From Anastatus disparis (taxonomy: Eukaryota > Arthropoda > Insecta > Hymenoptera > Eupelmidae): DNA of 64,000 bases. The position numbers were made by a program, and so were the translations under genes. Shown in pieces: positions 48,652-59,004 of the stretch (position 1 is the stretch's first letter; the number at the start of each line of letters is the position of its first letter). Under the pieces are notes generated by a model that saw nothing but the letters and a program-made list of their open reading frames with translations, was not told the DNA's origin and did no database searches. The stretch lies in assembly GCA_017163975.1 (NCBI GenBank), contig JAFFSR010000220.1, forward strand, positions 15,642,001 to 15,706,000, read 5' to 3'.

Positions 48652-49325
48652 AATCCTTGATTCAAAACCTATTGGAACAAAATATCTGCTATTTATTTTA
48701 TTAATTGGGTGTTAGAAGTAAGCTCTTCAAACGTCAGAATGTTTCATGAAAATCCACGACTCACAGATAACATTATCCTGATTAGAAAAAATACATTTTT
48801 GGTCCATTTGCGTCATAACGATTAATATTAATTAATCGATTAATATTAATACCAATTTAAAATAACATTCAGTTTAATTTATTTATTATTGTTTGGATTA
48901 AAGTAATCTGTTTTCATTAGATAGCCTTTTTTATGAATTTATTTTTTTCAAATATAAATTGAAAATTTATGTAAAACATGATACATAAACCGAAAATTCG
49001 CAAATAGCAAACTGCCTAATATCATATCTAACATGTAATATATATACAACGCCGTAGAGGTCGCTAGTAAACACGCACGCATTTTAGTAATGGTCAGATG
49101 GATCGGACTTATATACAAAGTGTACTGAACTCTCACCACTTGCGGGAGTTGGACACCAATTTTAACGTCAAATGACAGGATTTTTGTGTTTAAAATATGC
49201 TGGTATCGTTAGCTGTTGGGATCACATAGGCAAGGGGTATTTTGACAAGAAGTTATAGAATTTCTCGAATGTATGACAAAAATTACTATGTGAACTAATA
49301 AAAATTTATAGGTGCCTTGATGGAA

Positions 49326-49887
49326 ATTGGGAAATATGACACCATATATATAGCTAACCAAGATGGCGTTTAGCAATCGGGAAATAACATAGAGCCTTAT
49401 GTAGCCTCGAAGCATTTTTACTATTTTAAATAGTATTTCACATCTTTGCTGTACAAAGTTGATGAAAATAAATAAGTGTATGAATAACTAATAAATTTGA
49501 TGAAAGTTTATAATTATGCAAGTTGTATTTAAATTATTATGTACTATGAAATCAAAATTGAGGTTTTATGTTTACACAGACCGCTCACACGAACATAGAT
49601 TCTCTTTCAATGTGTTACGGTTTCTCACGCGACGATGCTATCTTAACCTCACTTTTTTCATGTTTTTCACTTCCCCATCACAAAATATAACGTGCGAAGC
49701 TTCTAAAATATTTTCATCTTTCGAAAATTTTCTTTTCTTATTTATTTTTATCAACTTTGTACAGCAAATATGTTAATTACTATTTAAAAAAGTAAAAATG
49801 CTTTGAGTCTACATAAGGCTCTATGTTATTTCCCGATCACTAAACGCCATATTTGTTAGCTATATATATGGTGTCATATTTCCCAAT
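49326..49887. mobile_element. MITE-like element with about 150-bp inverted arms
   Basis: Left arm 49326-49476 and right arm 49737-49887 are reverse complements with scattered mismatches, ending ATTGGGAAATATGACACCAT and including GGGAAATAACATAGAGCCTT. The core of about 260 bp has no convincing gene. The total is about 562 bp. Confidence 0.85.
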
Positions 49888-50436
49888 AGAAACGTTCTTT
49901 TTTTTACCATTTTATGACCAGTAGAAATAGAAAGTCTTTTTTTAACATTTTATGGCCATTTCTTTGGCATTATTATTACTGATAACCTTAAATTTTTATA
50001 TACACCATTTTTTATGTGCACATTTGAAAATTTTATTATGGTAACATAGTAATTATTTTAAGATTGTTTTGTAATAGTTCAAAAATATCCTAGCATTTTT
50101 TGCTGCTTATGTTGTAAATAATTTTAGAAACCTAATAAAATTTACTACAACGCTAGAAGAAAAAGCACGTTTTCATGTGAGTGCGTTATAATACTAATAG
50201 TAATTTTTAAAATTTTCTCTCAATATACTTGTATTTTACCTGCAGGGTGTAAAGATTGATACATTGAAATAAAATTTTTATTTTATATTACTAAACACAC
50301 GAATACGTATTAACCTATAATTGTTTGAAAAAATTTGCAAATGAATTAGAACAATACAATTTTTAAAAACCTTCATTACCTACTTTACATGCTATTCATA
50401 AGACTTAAAACATTTTAGAAATTTATTATATAAATT

Positions 50437-50645
50437 GATAAAAATTGACGAAAAATAATAAAAATTAATTTAATGTGATAAATAATAATAATAACTGATA
50501 AAAATGGATAAAAACGGATAAAATGTCCGAATTCCTAAACTTTTTATCCATTTTTATCTCTTTTTAATTATTTTTATCACTTAATATCAAGATTTATCCA
50601 TTTTGGTCACTTTTTATTCATGGTTATCATGTTTTATCATTTTTT
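50437..50645. repeat. GATAAAA-rich foldback region
   Basis: The left half repeats GATAAAAATGGATAAAAACGG and relatives; the right half repeats TTTATCCATTTTTATC and relatives. The two halves form an imperfect hairpin around ATGTCCGAATTCC. GATA motifs therefore occur on both strands in a tight cluster. Confidence 0.55.
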
Positions 50646-50880
50646 ATTACAAATCTCTTTCGCCAGGGTAAATATATAAAATTTATTCATACAAATTTCT
50701 TCTAAAATTCTGTAATTAATTCTATTGATTTTCTAAGGATTTATTTTCATTTTTAATGTAAAATAATAGTAATGTTTGTATTGTGAAAGCGAAACCAACT
50801 TGTTATAATTATAGTGAATTTAGAAACAGGTGCATCAAATATTGTTTTATTTAATTAAAAAATTCTCGAATTAAAATAAA

Positions 50881-51405
50881 AGAACCAACAAAATTATCAA
50901 ATACGCTCATATAACTTTGAATTTACAGCTAAGGAATAATATAGAATTAGTATTATTATAATATAAGTATAATTATTTTATTTTTTCATTCGTCATTAAT
51001 ATAATATTAAAAACGAAAATTGTCCTTTTTCCCCACGATAAGTGCGAAATATACCTGTGTTTTGATTCCAGAGTACACTGAAAAGAGTTTAGTACTCAGT
51101 TTTCTTACTGACTGTACAGCAGTAGCACGCACGGCTGAGTGCATCAAAGGCACAATTTTAGGATGCCAGACGTAAACTAATTTTTTGCAATTTCAAACGA
51201 GCAGGTACACAAGTTTAAACGACTGCTATACGAAACTATTTTCAGTGTAGTAGTTCCAGGTAGATTAGATTTTCATTATAGTAGTTCCAGGTATGTACAA
51301 GTAAGTCGCTTCAATTAGTGACCGAAACAAATATTGCATTTTCCATGCGGTGTAGGGCGCTATAAGTAACAACAACTAAATGCGTTACTTTAATAGCTGC
51401 TTTAA
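50881..51405 (+). repeat. R block 1: copy of the ankyrin-gene 5' flank
   Basis: Shares ATTATCAAATACGC, GTCCTTTTTCCCCAC, GTACACTGAAAAGAGTT and AACGAGCAGGTACACAAG with R2 and R3. It lacks about 185 bases present in the other two (the CTTCTGAGTGGTAAATC...CGAATGAAAAA part). Noncoding. It lies directly head-to-tail with R2. Confidence 0.75.
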
Positions 51406-51411
51406 AATAAG

Positions 51412-52140
51412 AGAAGCAAAAAAATTATCAAATACGCCCATGTAACTTTGAAATTACAGTAAAGGAATAATATAGAATTAGTTCAAGCATATTAAAAAGA
51501 AAATGATTTTAAAGAATGTAAGTATAATTATTTTATTTTTTCATTCGTCATTAATATAATATTCAAAAACGAAAATTGTCCTTTTTCCCCACCCTAAGTG
51601 CAAAATATACCTGTATTTTCTTTCCAAAGTACACTGAAAAGAGTTAAGTATTCAGTTTTCTTATTGACAGTACAGCAGTAGCATGCTCGGTCTAGTGCAT
51701 CAGAGGCACAATTTTAGGACGCCCGACCTCTTACTTCTGAGTGGTAAATCATATACTGCTTTCTTTGTTTAATACATTAATTTTATATCTTCTATTGGCG
51801 CGTTGTGCAGTTTGCTGAGCAACTTTTGAGGCACCCAATACACTAAGCACGTTGATGCTTAATCGCATTTTTGTTTTAATTTCGAATGAAAAACATTAAT
51901 ACGAGAAGCAAAAGACTAATTTTTTGCAATTTCAAACGAGCAGGTGCACAAGTTTAAACGACTGCTATACGAAACTATGTACTTCAGGGTAGTTTGATTT
52001 TCGTTATAGTAGTTTCAGGTATATACAGAAAACAAGTAAATCGCTTCAATTATTGACCGGAGCAAATTGTGCATTTTCCATGCGGTGTAGGACGCTGTAA
52101 GTAACAACAACTAAATGCGCCACAACAATTTCTGCTCTGT
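51412..52140 (+). repeat. R block 2: 5' flank (probable promoter/leader) of the ankyrin gene
   Basis: About 730 bases, ending about 350 bases upstream of the ankyrin ATG. It contains an initiator-like TTCAGTTTTC near 51653. R1 and R3 (58288-58880) are paralogous. As it is the copy adjacent to the intact gene, it is the best promoter candidate. Confidence 0.5.
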
Positions 52141-52488
52141 AGTAAAGAAGTATATCAGCAAAATAACTAGTTTACATTTACTTTAATCAGAAAAAGAAAT
52201 TTAATTGAACTCTGCTGAATAGTTTTTGCAAGAAATAAATTTTTTTATTAGAAAAAGATACAAAGATTCTATAGTTTCGTATAGTGTTATAGAAGTTTTG
52301 AAAAGTTTCTTCTATTCATATCGTAATATAATATAAGATATTACATTGATGGTCTTATTTAGTTACAAAATCTGTCAATCGTTTCTGATCAGTGAAGTGT
52401 TTCTGTTTTAGTTTTTTAGATATTTGTCGTAAATTCGTATTTTTCGGTATATTACAAAAACTGTTGAATAGTATAAAAACAATTTACG

Positions 52489-53673
52489 ATGGTTAATTTG
52501 AAGCTTATATTAGAAGACATATTAAAAACAAAATATGCTGACTGCACAAACGAGGAGCCTGCACTGCACCAAGCAGTAATTCGTAACGATCTGGAAGTTT
52601 TGAAATTGTTTATTGACTGTCAAACTGATATCAATATTGTGGATAAAGAGGGTAGATTACCGATAGCTTACGTAACAAGGAATTCACAGTTAGATATGCT
52701 GGATCTTCTACTCGATGCAGGATCGAATATTCATCAATTAGATAATTTTGGAGCGTTGCAATATTCATTAACATTTCGATCAGGGCATGGAAGTGTGATC
52801 AAGAAATATTTGGAATATAAAATAAATTTAGATATGGCAGATTCTAATGGTCAAACTGCCATTCATTATCTAATGGAAAACTGCTATTATGATATTGAGG
52901 ATATTTTGTACAAATCAAAATTTAATGCCGATGTTGAAGATTTAAATAGCCAAACTCCTATGTTATTGGCGATAAAGAACGAAAATCTTAACTGGGTACA
53001 AATGCTTCTGAGAAAAGGTGCATATGTAGATTATATATTTGAAAAACCATCAACTCCGTTGTATACACTGGTTAGATCGTTATGCAATCCAGACATTCCA
53101 AATAGTTCAGTAGGATACGATACATTTCCATTCAGGTGCATAAGATTGTTGTTGAAAGCAGTTGAGGTTAATAGAATATTTTATAATTCTTATACTATTT
53201 TGAAATTGGCACTCACATATTTTGATGGTTTAGCAGTATTAAGAAAACTGGTTATCTTGGAAGCATCTGGATCTTCTATTATTGAAATAAATCGAAATAT
53301 AATTGAACAACATGAGAAATGTTATTATTCTTTATTTAGAGCAGAATTAGAAAGAATGAAAAAATTTAAACTTGACGCAAATATTTCCTTTTTTGACATC
53401 TTAATAGAAAAGAACATTAGCACGCTTGCAAAATATTTTAAAAAACTTGATTTTCAAGAAGATTTTCTTAAAAAATATATCATTTTTCGACATTTTAAGA
53501 ACATTTTAAGATGGAAATATCTTCTAGTTGTTCAAAGAGTGAATCAAATCTCAAAAAAAGAAAAAATGTTGTCTGAAACTTTTTATTTACACTTTCCATC
53601 TCATGTTACAGAAAAAATAGCCTTTTATTGTTTTTCTGCCGATAAAATGGCGAATTTAAACTATTATATATAA
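52489..53673 (+). CDS. intronless ankyrin-repeat protein with PRANC/F-box-like C-terminus
   Basis: A single-exon ORF of 394 residues. Six ankyrin-type repeats are visible at about 24-52 (ALHQAVIRNDLEVLKLFI), 54-85 (LDMLDLLLDAGSNIHQLD), 87-117, 120-152 (GQTAIHYLMENCYYDIEDIL), 153-183 (QTPMLLAIKNENLNWVQMLL) and about 187-230 (partial). A helical region follows. Near the end, FPSHVTEKIAFYCFSADKMA matches the L-P-x-E-I-x-x-x-I-x-x-Y-L pattern of PRANC/F-box-like tails. In poxviral, Wolbachia and parasitoid-wasp ANK-PRANC proteins the repeats bind a target and the tail can engage SCF ubiquitin-ligase parts; this role is inferred here. There is no signal peptide or membrane segment, so it is cytosolic or nuclear. 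The 5' and 3' flanks are multiplied nearby as fossils, indicating a birth-and-death family. The start is the first ATG; a TATA-like GTATAAAAAC lies only about 20 bases upstream. Confidence 0.8.
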   Translation: MVNLKLILEDILKTKYADCTNEEPALHQAVIRNDLEVLKLFIDCQTDINIVDKEGRLPIAYVTRNSQLDMLDLLLDAGSNIHQLDNFGALQYSLTFRSGHGSVIKKYLEYKINLDMADSNGQTAIHYLMENCYYDIEDILYKSKFNADVEDLNSQTPMLLAIKNENLNWVQMLLRKGAYVDYIFEKPSTPLYTLVRSLCNPDIPNSSVGYDTFPFRCIRLLLKAVEVNRIFYNSYTILKLALTYFDGLAVLRKLVILEASGSSIIEINRNIIEQHEKCYYSLFRAELERMKKFKLDANISFFDILIEKNISTLAKYFKKLDFQEDFLKKYIIFRHFKNILRWKYLLVVQRVNQISKKEKMLSETFYLHFPSHVTEKIAFYCFSADKMANLNYYI

Positions 53674-54464
53674 TATTGTATTTCTCTATTTTAATAAACA
53701 TTCATATAATTGACATTAAAAAACTGTTTATAATTATCATTTTATCTTTTCAGTGAAATCATTATGCCATAAAATATTCTTATTTTCCTGAACTACAAAC
53801 TTGTTTCTTCTAATAGTAATATGCTTGTTGCATCCAGCTTAATATTCATCCAAATTTATAATTGATAAGAGGAAAACCTACTTTAATGACATTGATTTTT
53901 TTTCAAAAAGATTCCTTTATTCAAATTAAAATTTACTTTATTCAAGTAGAAATATTTTTGACACAAATAAAATTTAAAATATTAAATCTTCATTTTGATT
54001 ACGTTTATTATGTTTAACTAGCCCAAGAATTAAGAATCAAATTGATTTTCAGTGCATAAAATATTCATCATTCAATATTTATTATAGGAAATTTTTTACA
54101 AGAATTATTGATTCATTCAATTCTCCTACAATCCTCCAATATAGTCCAGGTGCCGAATAATAGACATCATAGCCTAATCGAGCTCCTCTCCGTTATCTCA
54201 GCTTATTTGTATTTTGACCCGCGGATTAAACAACGAGATTATTTTTTTTTAAATGCCGAGATCAATTGATAATAACCATTTTTAGCAAAAATAAAAAATG
54301 GTAAAAATTTAATTTTTTTGCAAAATAAAATGTTTTAATTAAAATGTTTTAATTTTGAATTGTTAAATTAAAATATTATTATTATTAATTGCATTATTAA
54401 TTACAAAAACTATAGAAATTTCATTATTGTTTTCGTCAAAATTTACATTTGATTTTCATTTTAG

Positions 54465-55032
54465 CTATGAAAAGTTATGACTTTTAGGTCACAGATCTTG
54501 ATGAAACTTTGGGATATATTTTTAGGTACCAAAATATGAGCAAATAGCCACAGCAGTACGGTTTAACACTCCAAAAAACTGAAGTTATGGACGTTTATAG
54601 TCTTATTTTCAGAAAAATGAAAAGAGTGAGCTGCTAATTAAAGTGTGAATAATTCAGTCTAGAAATGTCATTAATAAATTAACAAAAACTAAAATGAAAT
54701 TAGAGGAAGCAAGCTTTGAATTACTGTTTTCAGAAAACTTTAAACTAATTATTATTTCTCAATTCTGGAAAAAACAAATAAAAGCTTGCTTCCTCTAATT
54801 TCATTTTAGATCTTATTAATTTATTAAAGATATTTCTAGATTGAATTATTCACATTTCAATTGGGAGTTCATTTTTTTACATTTTTTTGAAAATAAAACT
54901 CTAAACGCCCATAAGTTCAGTTTTATGGAGCGTTGCACCGTACTGCTGTAGCTTTACTCACATTTTGGTACCTAAAAAAATATCCTAAAATTTCATCAAG
55001 ATCTGTGACCCGAAAGTCATAAACTTTCTAAG
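54465..55032. mobile_element. foldback element with 250-bp inverted arms
   Basis: Arms 54465-54717 and 54781-55032 are reverse complements over nearly their whole length (for example GGTCACAGATCTTGATGAAA, CAGCAGTACGGT, TGTGAATAATTCA, AAAATGAAATTAGAGGAAGC), separated by about 63 bases. Noncoding. A transcript through it would form a long double-stranded RNA. Confidence 0.85.
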
Positions 55033-56079
55033 TAAGTTTGAAATATTACAATAAAAAATATTGTTCAAAAATATTTATAAAACAATACATTTTTTATAGC
55101 AAAGACAATTATAAAATTCATAAATTTTGTCCTGCTAAAGATTTACAGAATTAGAAAAAACGAACATATTATTAACTAGGTGTTAAAAGCTTTTCGAATT
55201 TCAACAGAATGTTTTAAAGAAAATTTAGAATAAGTTTGTAAGCATGCCGATTACATGAGTGTGCATATGCTACTTGTGCCAGCAACTAAAAGTAAGAGTT
55301 TTAATCAAAGAATTAGAATAAAAATTTTAAATACTTTTGAATTAATATTATTTGCAATAATAAGGAAAGATTTTCCAGCAACTATATCTTGATTTTAAGG
55401 AGATGTATAATTAATGGGCACTATACCTGTACTCATAAATATTAACTGTCTTTCCGTTTTATTGTTGAATTTCCAGAAAAGAAATGCATTAACTTGTAGT
55501 ATGTACCATGATGATTAATTAGTTAAATTTTAAAATAAATTTTTTCATTAGTTTTTAAGATATTTGGATTCTGGTACAAAATCGAAAAATTTTAATAATC
55601 ATTATTGAAACCCAAAATTCTCAATAACTAATAAATAAATTTATTCAAAAATTTAACTGAATAATCTTTATGGGACATACTACAGGCTGATGCATTTTTT
55701 TTCTAAAAAATTTGCAATTAATATCATATGTAAAAAAATAATAGATTAAATTATTAAATTAAATACAGATTGTTAAATTCATGATTATTTTACAACTTTG
55801 AAAAGAGAATGTTTATAAATGATCAACAAAAATATTATTAATTGATAAGAAGTTTCCGTATCTTCTGTACAGTAAATTTTTCTCTCAGTTATGTATATTT
55901 TTCGTATTTAGATTTAACGTAGCAATATCTTTATACTAAGTTTATTTTAGTTTTAATCAAAGTAAACAAGTTTATTTTCAATATTTATGCTTTTCAAAAA
56001 ACATATTTTTAAAACTTTTAACTTATATAATAAACATTAATATAAGTTTTTTTATTAATATTTATTCTCGATGCAAAAC

Positions 56080-56245
56080 TTTCTCCGTGTTATAATAATG
56101 AGCTTGTTGCATGCAGCTCAATATTCATCTAAATTTATAATGAATGAGAGAAAAATTTACTTTAACGATTTAGATTTTTTTCAAAATGTTTCTATACTTC
56201 TATCAAGTGCAAATATTTTTGAAGCAACTAAACTGAAAGTGCATT
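56080..56245 (+). repeat. isolated ankyrin-gene 3' flank
   Basis: ATAATGAGCTTGTTGCATGC, TTTTTTTCAAAATGTTTC and CAAATATTTTTGAAGCAACTAAA match the flanks at 48367-48540, 53820-53960 and 59320-59470. No ankyrin coding sequence precedes it. It sits just upstream of copy C's 5' flank. Confidence 0.7.
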
Positions 56246-56336
56246 AAATTTCATCTTTATTTATTTCGGATTTCTTATGATAAATACGAGATTTCTTTGA
56301 TCTATAGCCTATGAGAACATAATGTCACTGATACCA

Positions 56337-56606
56337 TACAAACATACGTACGCACGCACACACGCATACTTAATCTCCCCACTACTTCAAAAATAATTTT
56401 CCAAAAGAATGTATTCCGTTCCAGCAACGAATTTTCCTTGATCATTGAATTCACGCATATAGAAAAGTCTTTAGTCGCAAGTAGTGCCTTGTCTATTGTT
56501 TGTCATAAGCTAATTAGTCATATCATATATTTTATACGCCACACCTAACGTAATCGATAAACAAACTTGCGGGATATAAAAAATAAATTCAAAGTATATA
56601 AAAAAA
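56337..56606 (+). promoter_or_regulatory. conserved 5' flank of mariner-derived gene C
   Basis: Paralogous to 45661-45905 (see there), with an unrelated insert-like stretch GTCATAAGCTAATTAGTCAT...TAACGTAATCGAT before the shared AAAATAAAT end. Confidence 0.45.
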
Positions 56607-57617
56607 ATGGACCAAGAGACTAACATAGAATTTTGTGTGAAACTTGGCAAAACATTAGCAGAAACATATTACATGCTATTAAAAGTGTACGTTAATCATA
56701 CATTGCCTCTAACAACAGTAGAGCGGTTATACAATAAATATCTTCAAGATCATATGAAGTTACAAAATTTCGAACATGTCGATCGTATACGTAAACTTTT
56801 AAGGAGAGATCGTATACTAACAATCGAATTATTGGAAGATTTAACGAATTTGAAAAAACCGTTATTAGAGGATATTCTTTTCGAAAGTTTGAAATTGCGT
56901 GTATTATGTGCGCACTTGGTGCCGCGTCTATTGAGCGACGATGAAAAATTATCCAGAGTAAAATTTGCCAAGGATATGGTGATGACAGCTGGTAACGATC
57001 CGACTTTTCTTGATCACCTTGTAATCGGTGGTAGAGCCTGGTGTTTTGTGAGAAATCCAGAGAAAGCAGCATTTCAGCCAGATGGACCAACAGCAGCGAA
57101 AAGAATATGTTTACGTAAATCAAGATTGAAAGTTAATTTAGTTGTGTTTTTTGATAAAAAGGGCGTTATTTATAAAGAATATTTAGCCGGTAATTACGAA
57201 TTGAGCCCCAACTTTTATAATGAACTTATAAATAGAAATTTATACAAAAACGCTAAACATGATAGATCAGAATTTCGTACGCCGCATAGTTGGTCGTTGC
57301 TTTATTACGATCCAGATGATAATCACAAAAGTATACTTGTTCGGAATAATTTAAATATAAGAAATGTGACTAAAATTGATTTCCCAGCATATTCGGCCGA
57401 TTTGTCACCGAGCGATTTCTTCTTATTTAAAAAAATAAAGAATTGCATGAACAGTGACGGCGAGCATTTCACAAGTATTGATGATATCGTAGCTGCTGCT
57501 AACGAAGTTTTAGCTGGTATAAGCGAATCGGACTTTGAAGCAGCTTTAAACAAAATGTTACAACGATGTAATGATTGCATCAGTGTCAATGGTGAATACG
57601 TTGGGTCAAGATTATAA
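56607..57617 (+). CDS. mariner-transposase-derived protein, copy C (A/B hybrid)
   Basis: A single-exon ORF of 336 residues with the same layout as copy A: HTH-like N-terminus (IEFCVKLGKTLAETYYML), shortened inter-HTH linker, LVPRLLSDDEK, and a core whose first Asp is replaced (VIGGRAWCF). The second and third Asp (YYDPDD and SPSDFF) keep the 34-residue gap. Residues 1-147 are about nine-tenths identical to copy A, while everything after WCF is almost identical to truncated copy B and much less like A. The switch coincides with an 8-bp GGTGTTTT shared by all three copies. The intact frame in two diverged N-terminal halves suggests selection on a non-catalytic role. It is annotated as domesticated or degenerate mariner; activity as a transposase is unlikely. 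Confidence 0.85.
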   Translation: MDQETNIEFCVKLGKTLAETYYMLLKVYVNHTLPLTTVERLYNKYLQDHMKLQNFEHVDRIRKLLRRDRILTIELLEDLTNLKKPLLEDILFESLKLRVLCAHLVPRLLSDDEKLSRVKFAKDMVMTAGNDPTFLDHLVIGGRAWCFVRNPEKAAFQPDGPTAAKRICLRKSRLKVNLVVFFDKKGVIYKEYLAGNYELSPNFYNELINRNLYKNAKHDRSEFRTPHSWSLLYYDPDDNHKSILVRNNLNIRNVTKIDFPAYSADLSPSDFFLFKKIKNCMNSDGEHFTSIDDIVAAANEVLAGISESDFEAALNKMLQRCNDCISVNGEYVGSRL

Positions 57618-58080
57618 TTGTAATATGAAAAAGATTCTGTATGTGAAATTTTTTAATATCGTTCGTCATATAAGTTTTGTAATTTTATAAAAATATTTTA
57701 GCATTGTAATTATTTAGATGTGGGATAATATGTAAATTATTTTTTATTTTTAAAAATTCTTTTGTCTATGGATTTTGTAAAATTATGCCTCTTGTAAATC
57801 TTATCTATACTAGAAAGGAGAATTAAAATTATCAATAAATATTTTCCGTCATAAATGTTAATAAAACGTTTGATTTTTTGTGTTTCTCTTTAATTGAATC
57901 CTTAAATATAATATAGGCATGGGTGATCCCATTATAATAGAATGAAAAACAGAATTATGAAATCGTAAATTCTGTCGCCAAAATAAAAGCTTTCTAATCG
58001 GTTGAAAAGATGAAGGTTTTTAAATTATAAATTAAGGTGTTACATTTGTATTCCCATGTAGAAATTATATAAACAAATTC

Positions 58081-58289
58081 GAAGTGGTCAGTGGCTCAGT
58101 CGGTAGAGCGATGGATTCATAATCTCGAGGACTCGAGTTCGAATCCCGCTCTCGGCGGCCGATTGATACAAGCATCACTGTATACGATACATATGCTTTG
58201 TTCACAAATATACTGACCACCTTCGTCGCTAATTAGCATAGTAATTGTAGCATAAATACAGTGACGTTAAATAATAAAAAAAAAAAAAC
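58081..58289 (+). mobile_element. full-length tRNA-derived SINE (reference copy)
   Basis: A-box-like TGGCTCAGTCGGTAGAGC, GATGGATTCATAATCTCGAG (anticodon-arm-like, loop TTCATAA) and B box GAGTTCGAATCCCGCTCTCG. The body contains GATACAAGCATCACTGTATA, the tail domain TCGTCGCTAATTAGCATAGT, the end AGTGACGTTAAAT and an A-rich tail. Total about 205 bases. The head would be transcribed by RNA polymerase III; the likely tRNA-Met origin is inferred from the CAT triplet in the loop. Confidence 0.9.
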
Positions 58290-58880
58290 ATTAATGTAAT
58301 ATTTAAAAACGAAAATTGCCCTTTTTCCCCACCCTAAGTGCAAAATAAACCTTTATTTTTTTTCTAAAGTACACTGAAAAGAATTTAGCTCTCAGTTTTC
58401 TTATTGAGGGTAAAGCAGTAGCATGCACAGTTTAGTGCATCAGAAGCACAATTTTAGGACGCCAGACCTCTTGCTTCTGAGTGGTAAATCATATACTGCT
58501 GTCTTTGTTTAATATATTTACTTTATGTCTTCTATTGAATCGTTGTGCAGTTTGCTGAGCAACTTTTAAGATGCCCAGTATACTAAGGGCGTTGATGCTT
58601 AATTGCATTTTTGTTTTAATTTCGAATGAAAAACTAATTTTTTGCAATTTCAAACGAGCAGGTGCACAAGTTTAAACGACTGCTATACGAAACTATTTTC
58701 AGTGCAGTAGTTCCAGGTAGATTAGATTTTCATTATAGTAGTTCAAGTTATATACAAGTAAGTCGCTTCAAGTAGTGACTAGAGCAAATATTGCATTTTC
58801 CATACCGTATAGGACACTATAAGTAACAACAACTAAATGCGTAACTGCAATTTCTGCTCTGTAGTGAAGAAGTATATCAG
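58288..58880 (+). repeat. R block 3: ankyrin-gene 5' flank copy
   Basis: Matches R2 from its CATTAATATAATATT region to its end, including the part missing from R1. It is preceded directly by the SINE tail and followed, after about 125 bases, by ankyrin fossil 2, so the middle of an ankyrin gene has been lost here. Confidence 0.75.
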
Positions 58881-59004
58881 AATAAAATAAAAGAAGTATA
58901 TTATCTATTATTTTAATCCCTTAAAAATCACCCCCAAGCTCTTGTAGGTAAGAAAACGAATCTCTCTTGAGCTTATAAGCTCACAACCAGCTCTAAAAGT
59001 TCTC

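Larger units (their letters stand above)
47005..48987 (+). repeat. segmental duplication, left copy
   Basis: Near-identical to 57040-60102: the mariner core, about 460 bases of 3' flank, the start of a SINE head, then the ankyrin-gene 3' fossil and A/T DNA up to TTGAAAATTTATGTAAAA. Relative to the right copy, about 900 bases (SINE body, R block) are deleted between AGAG microhomologies, and the 190-bp structured insertion is absent. Confidence 0.8.

Noticed and set aside
56692..57123. 143-codon minus-strand frame opposite mariner-derived copy C
   Set aside because: Antisense shadow; the sense strand has the full conserved transposase layout.
58081..58160. tRNA-like sequence with A and B boxes
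   Set aside because: No acceptor-stem complementarity and followed by the SINE body; dispersed copies prove a SINE rather than a tRNA gene.
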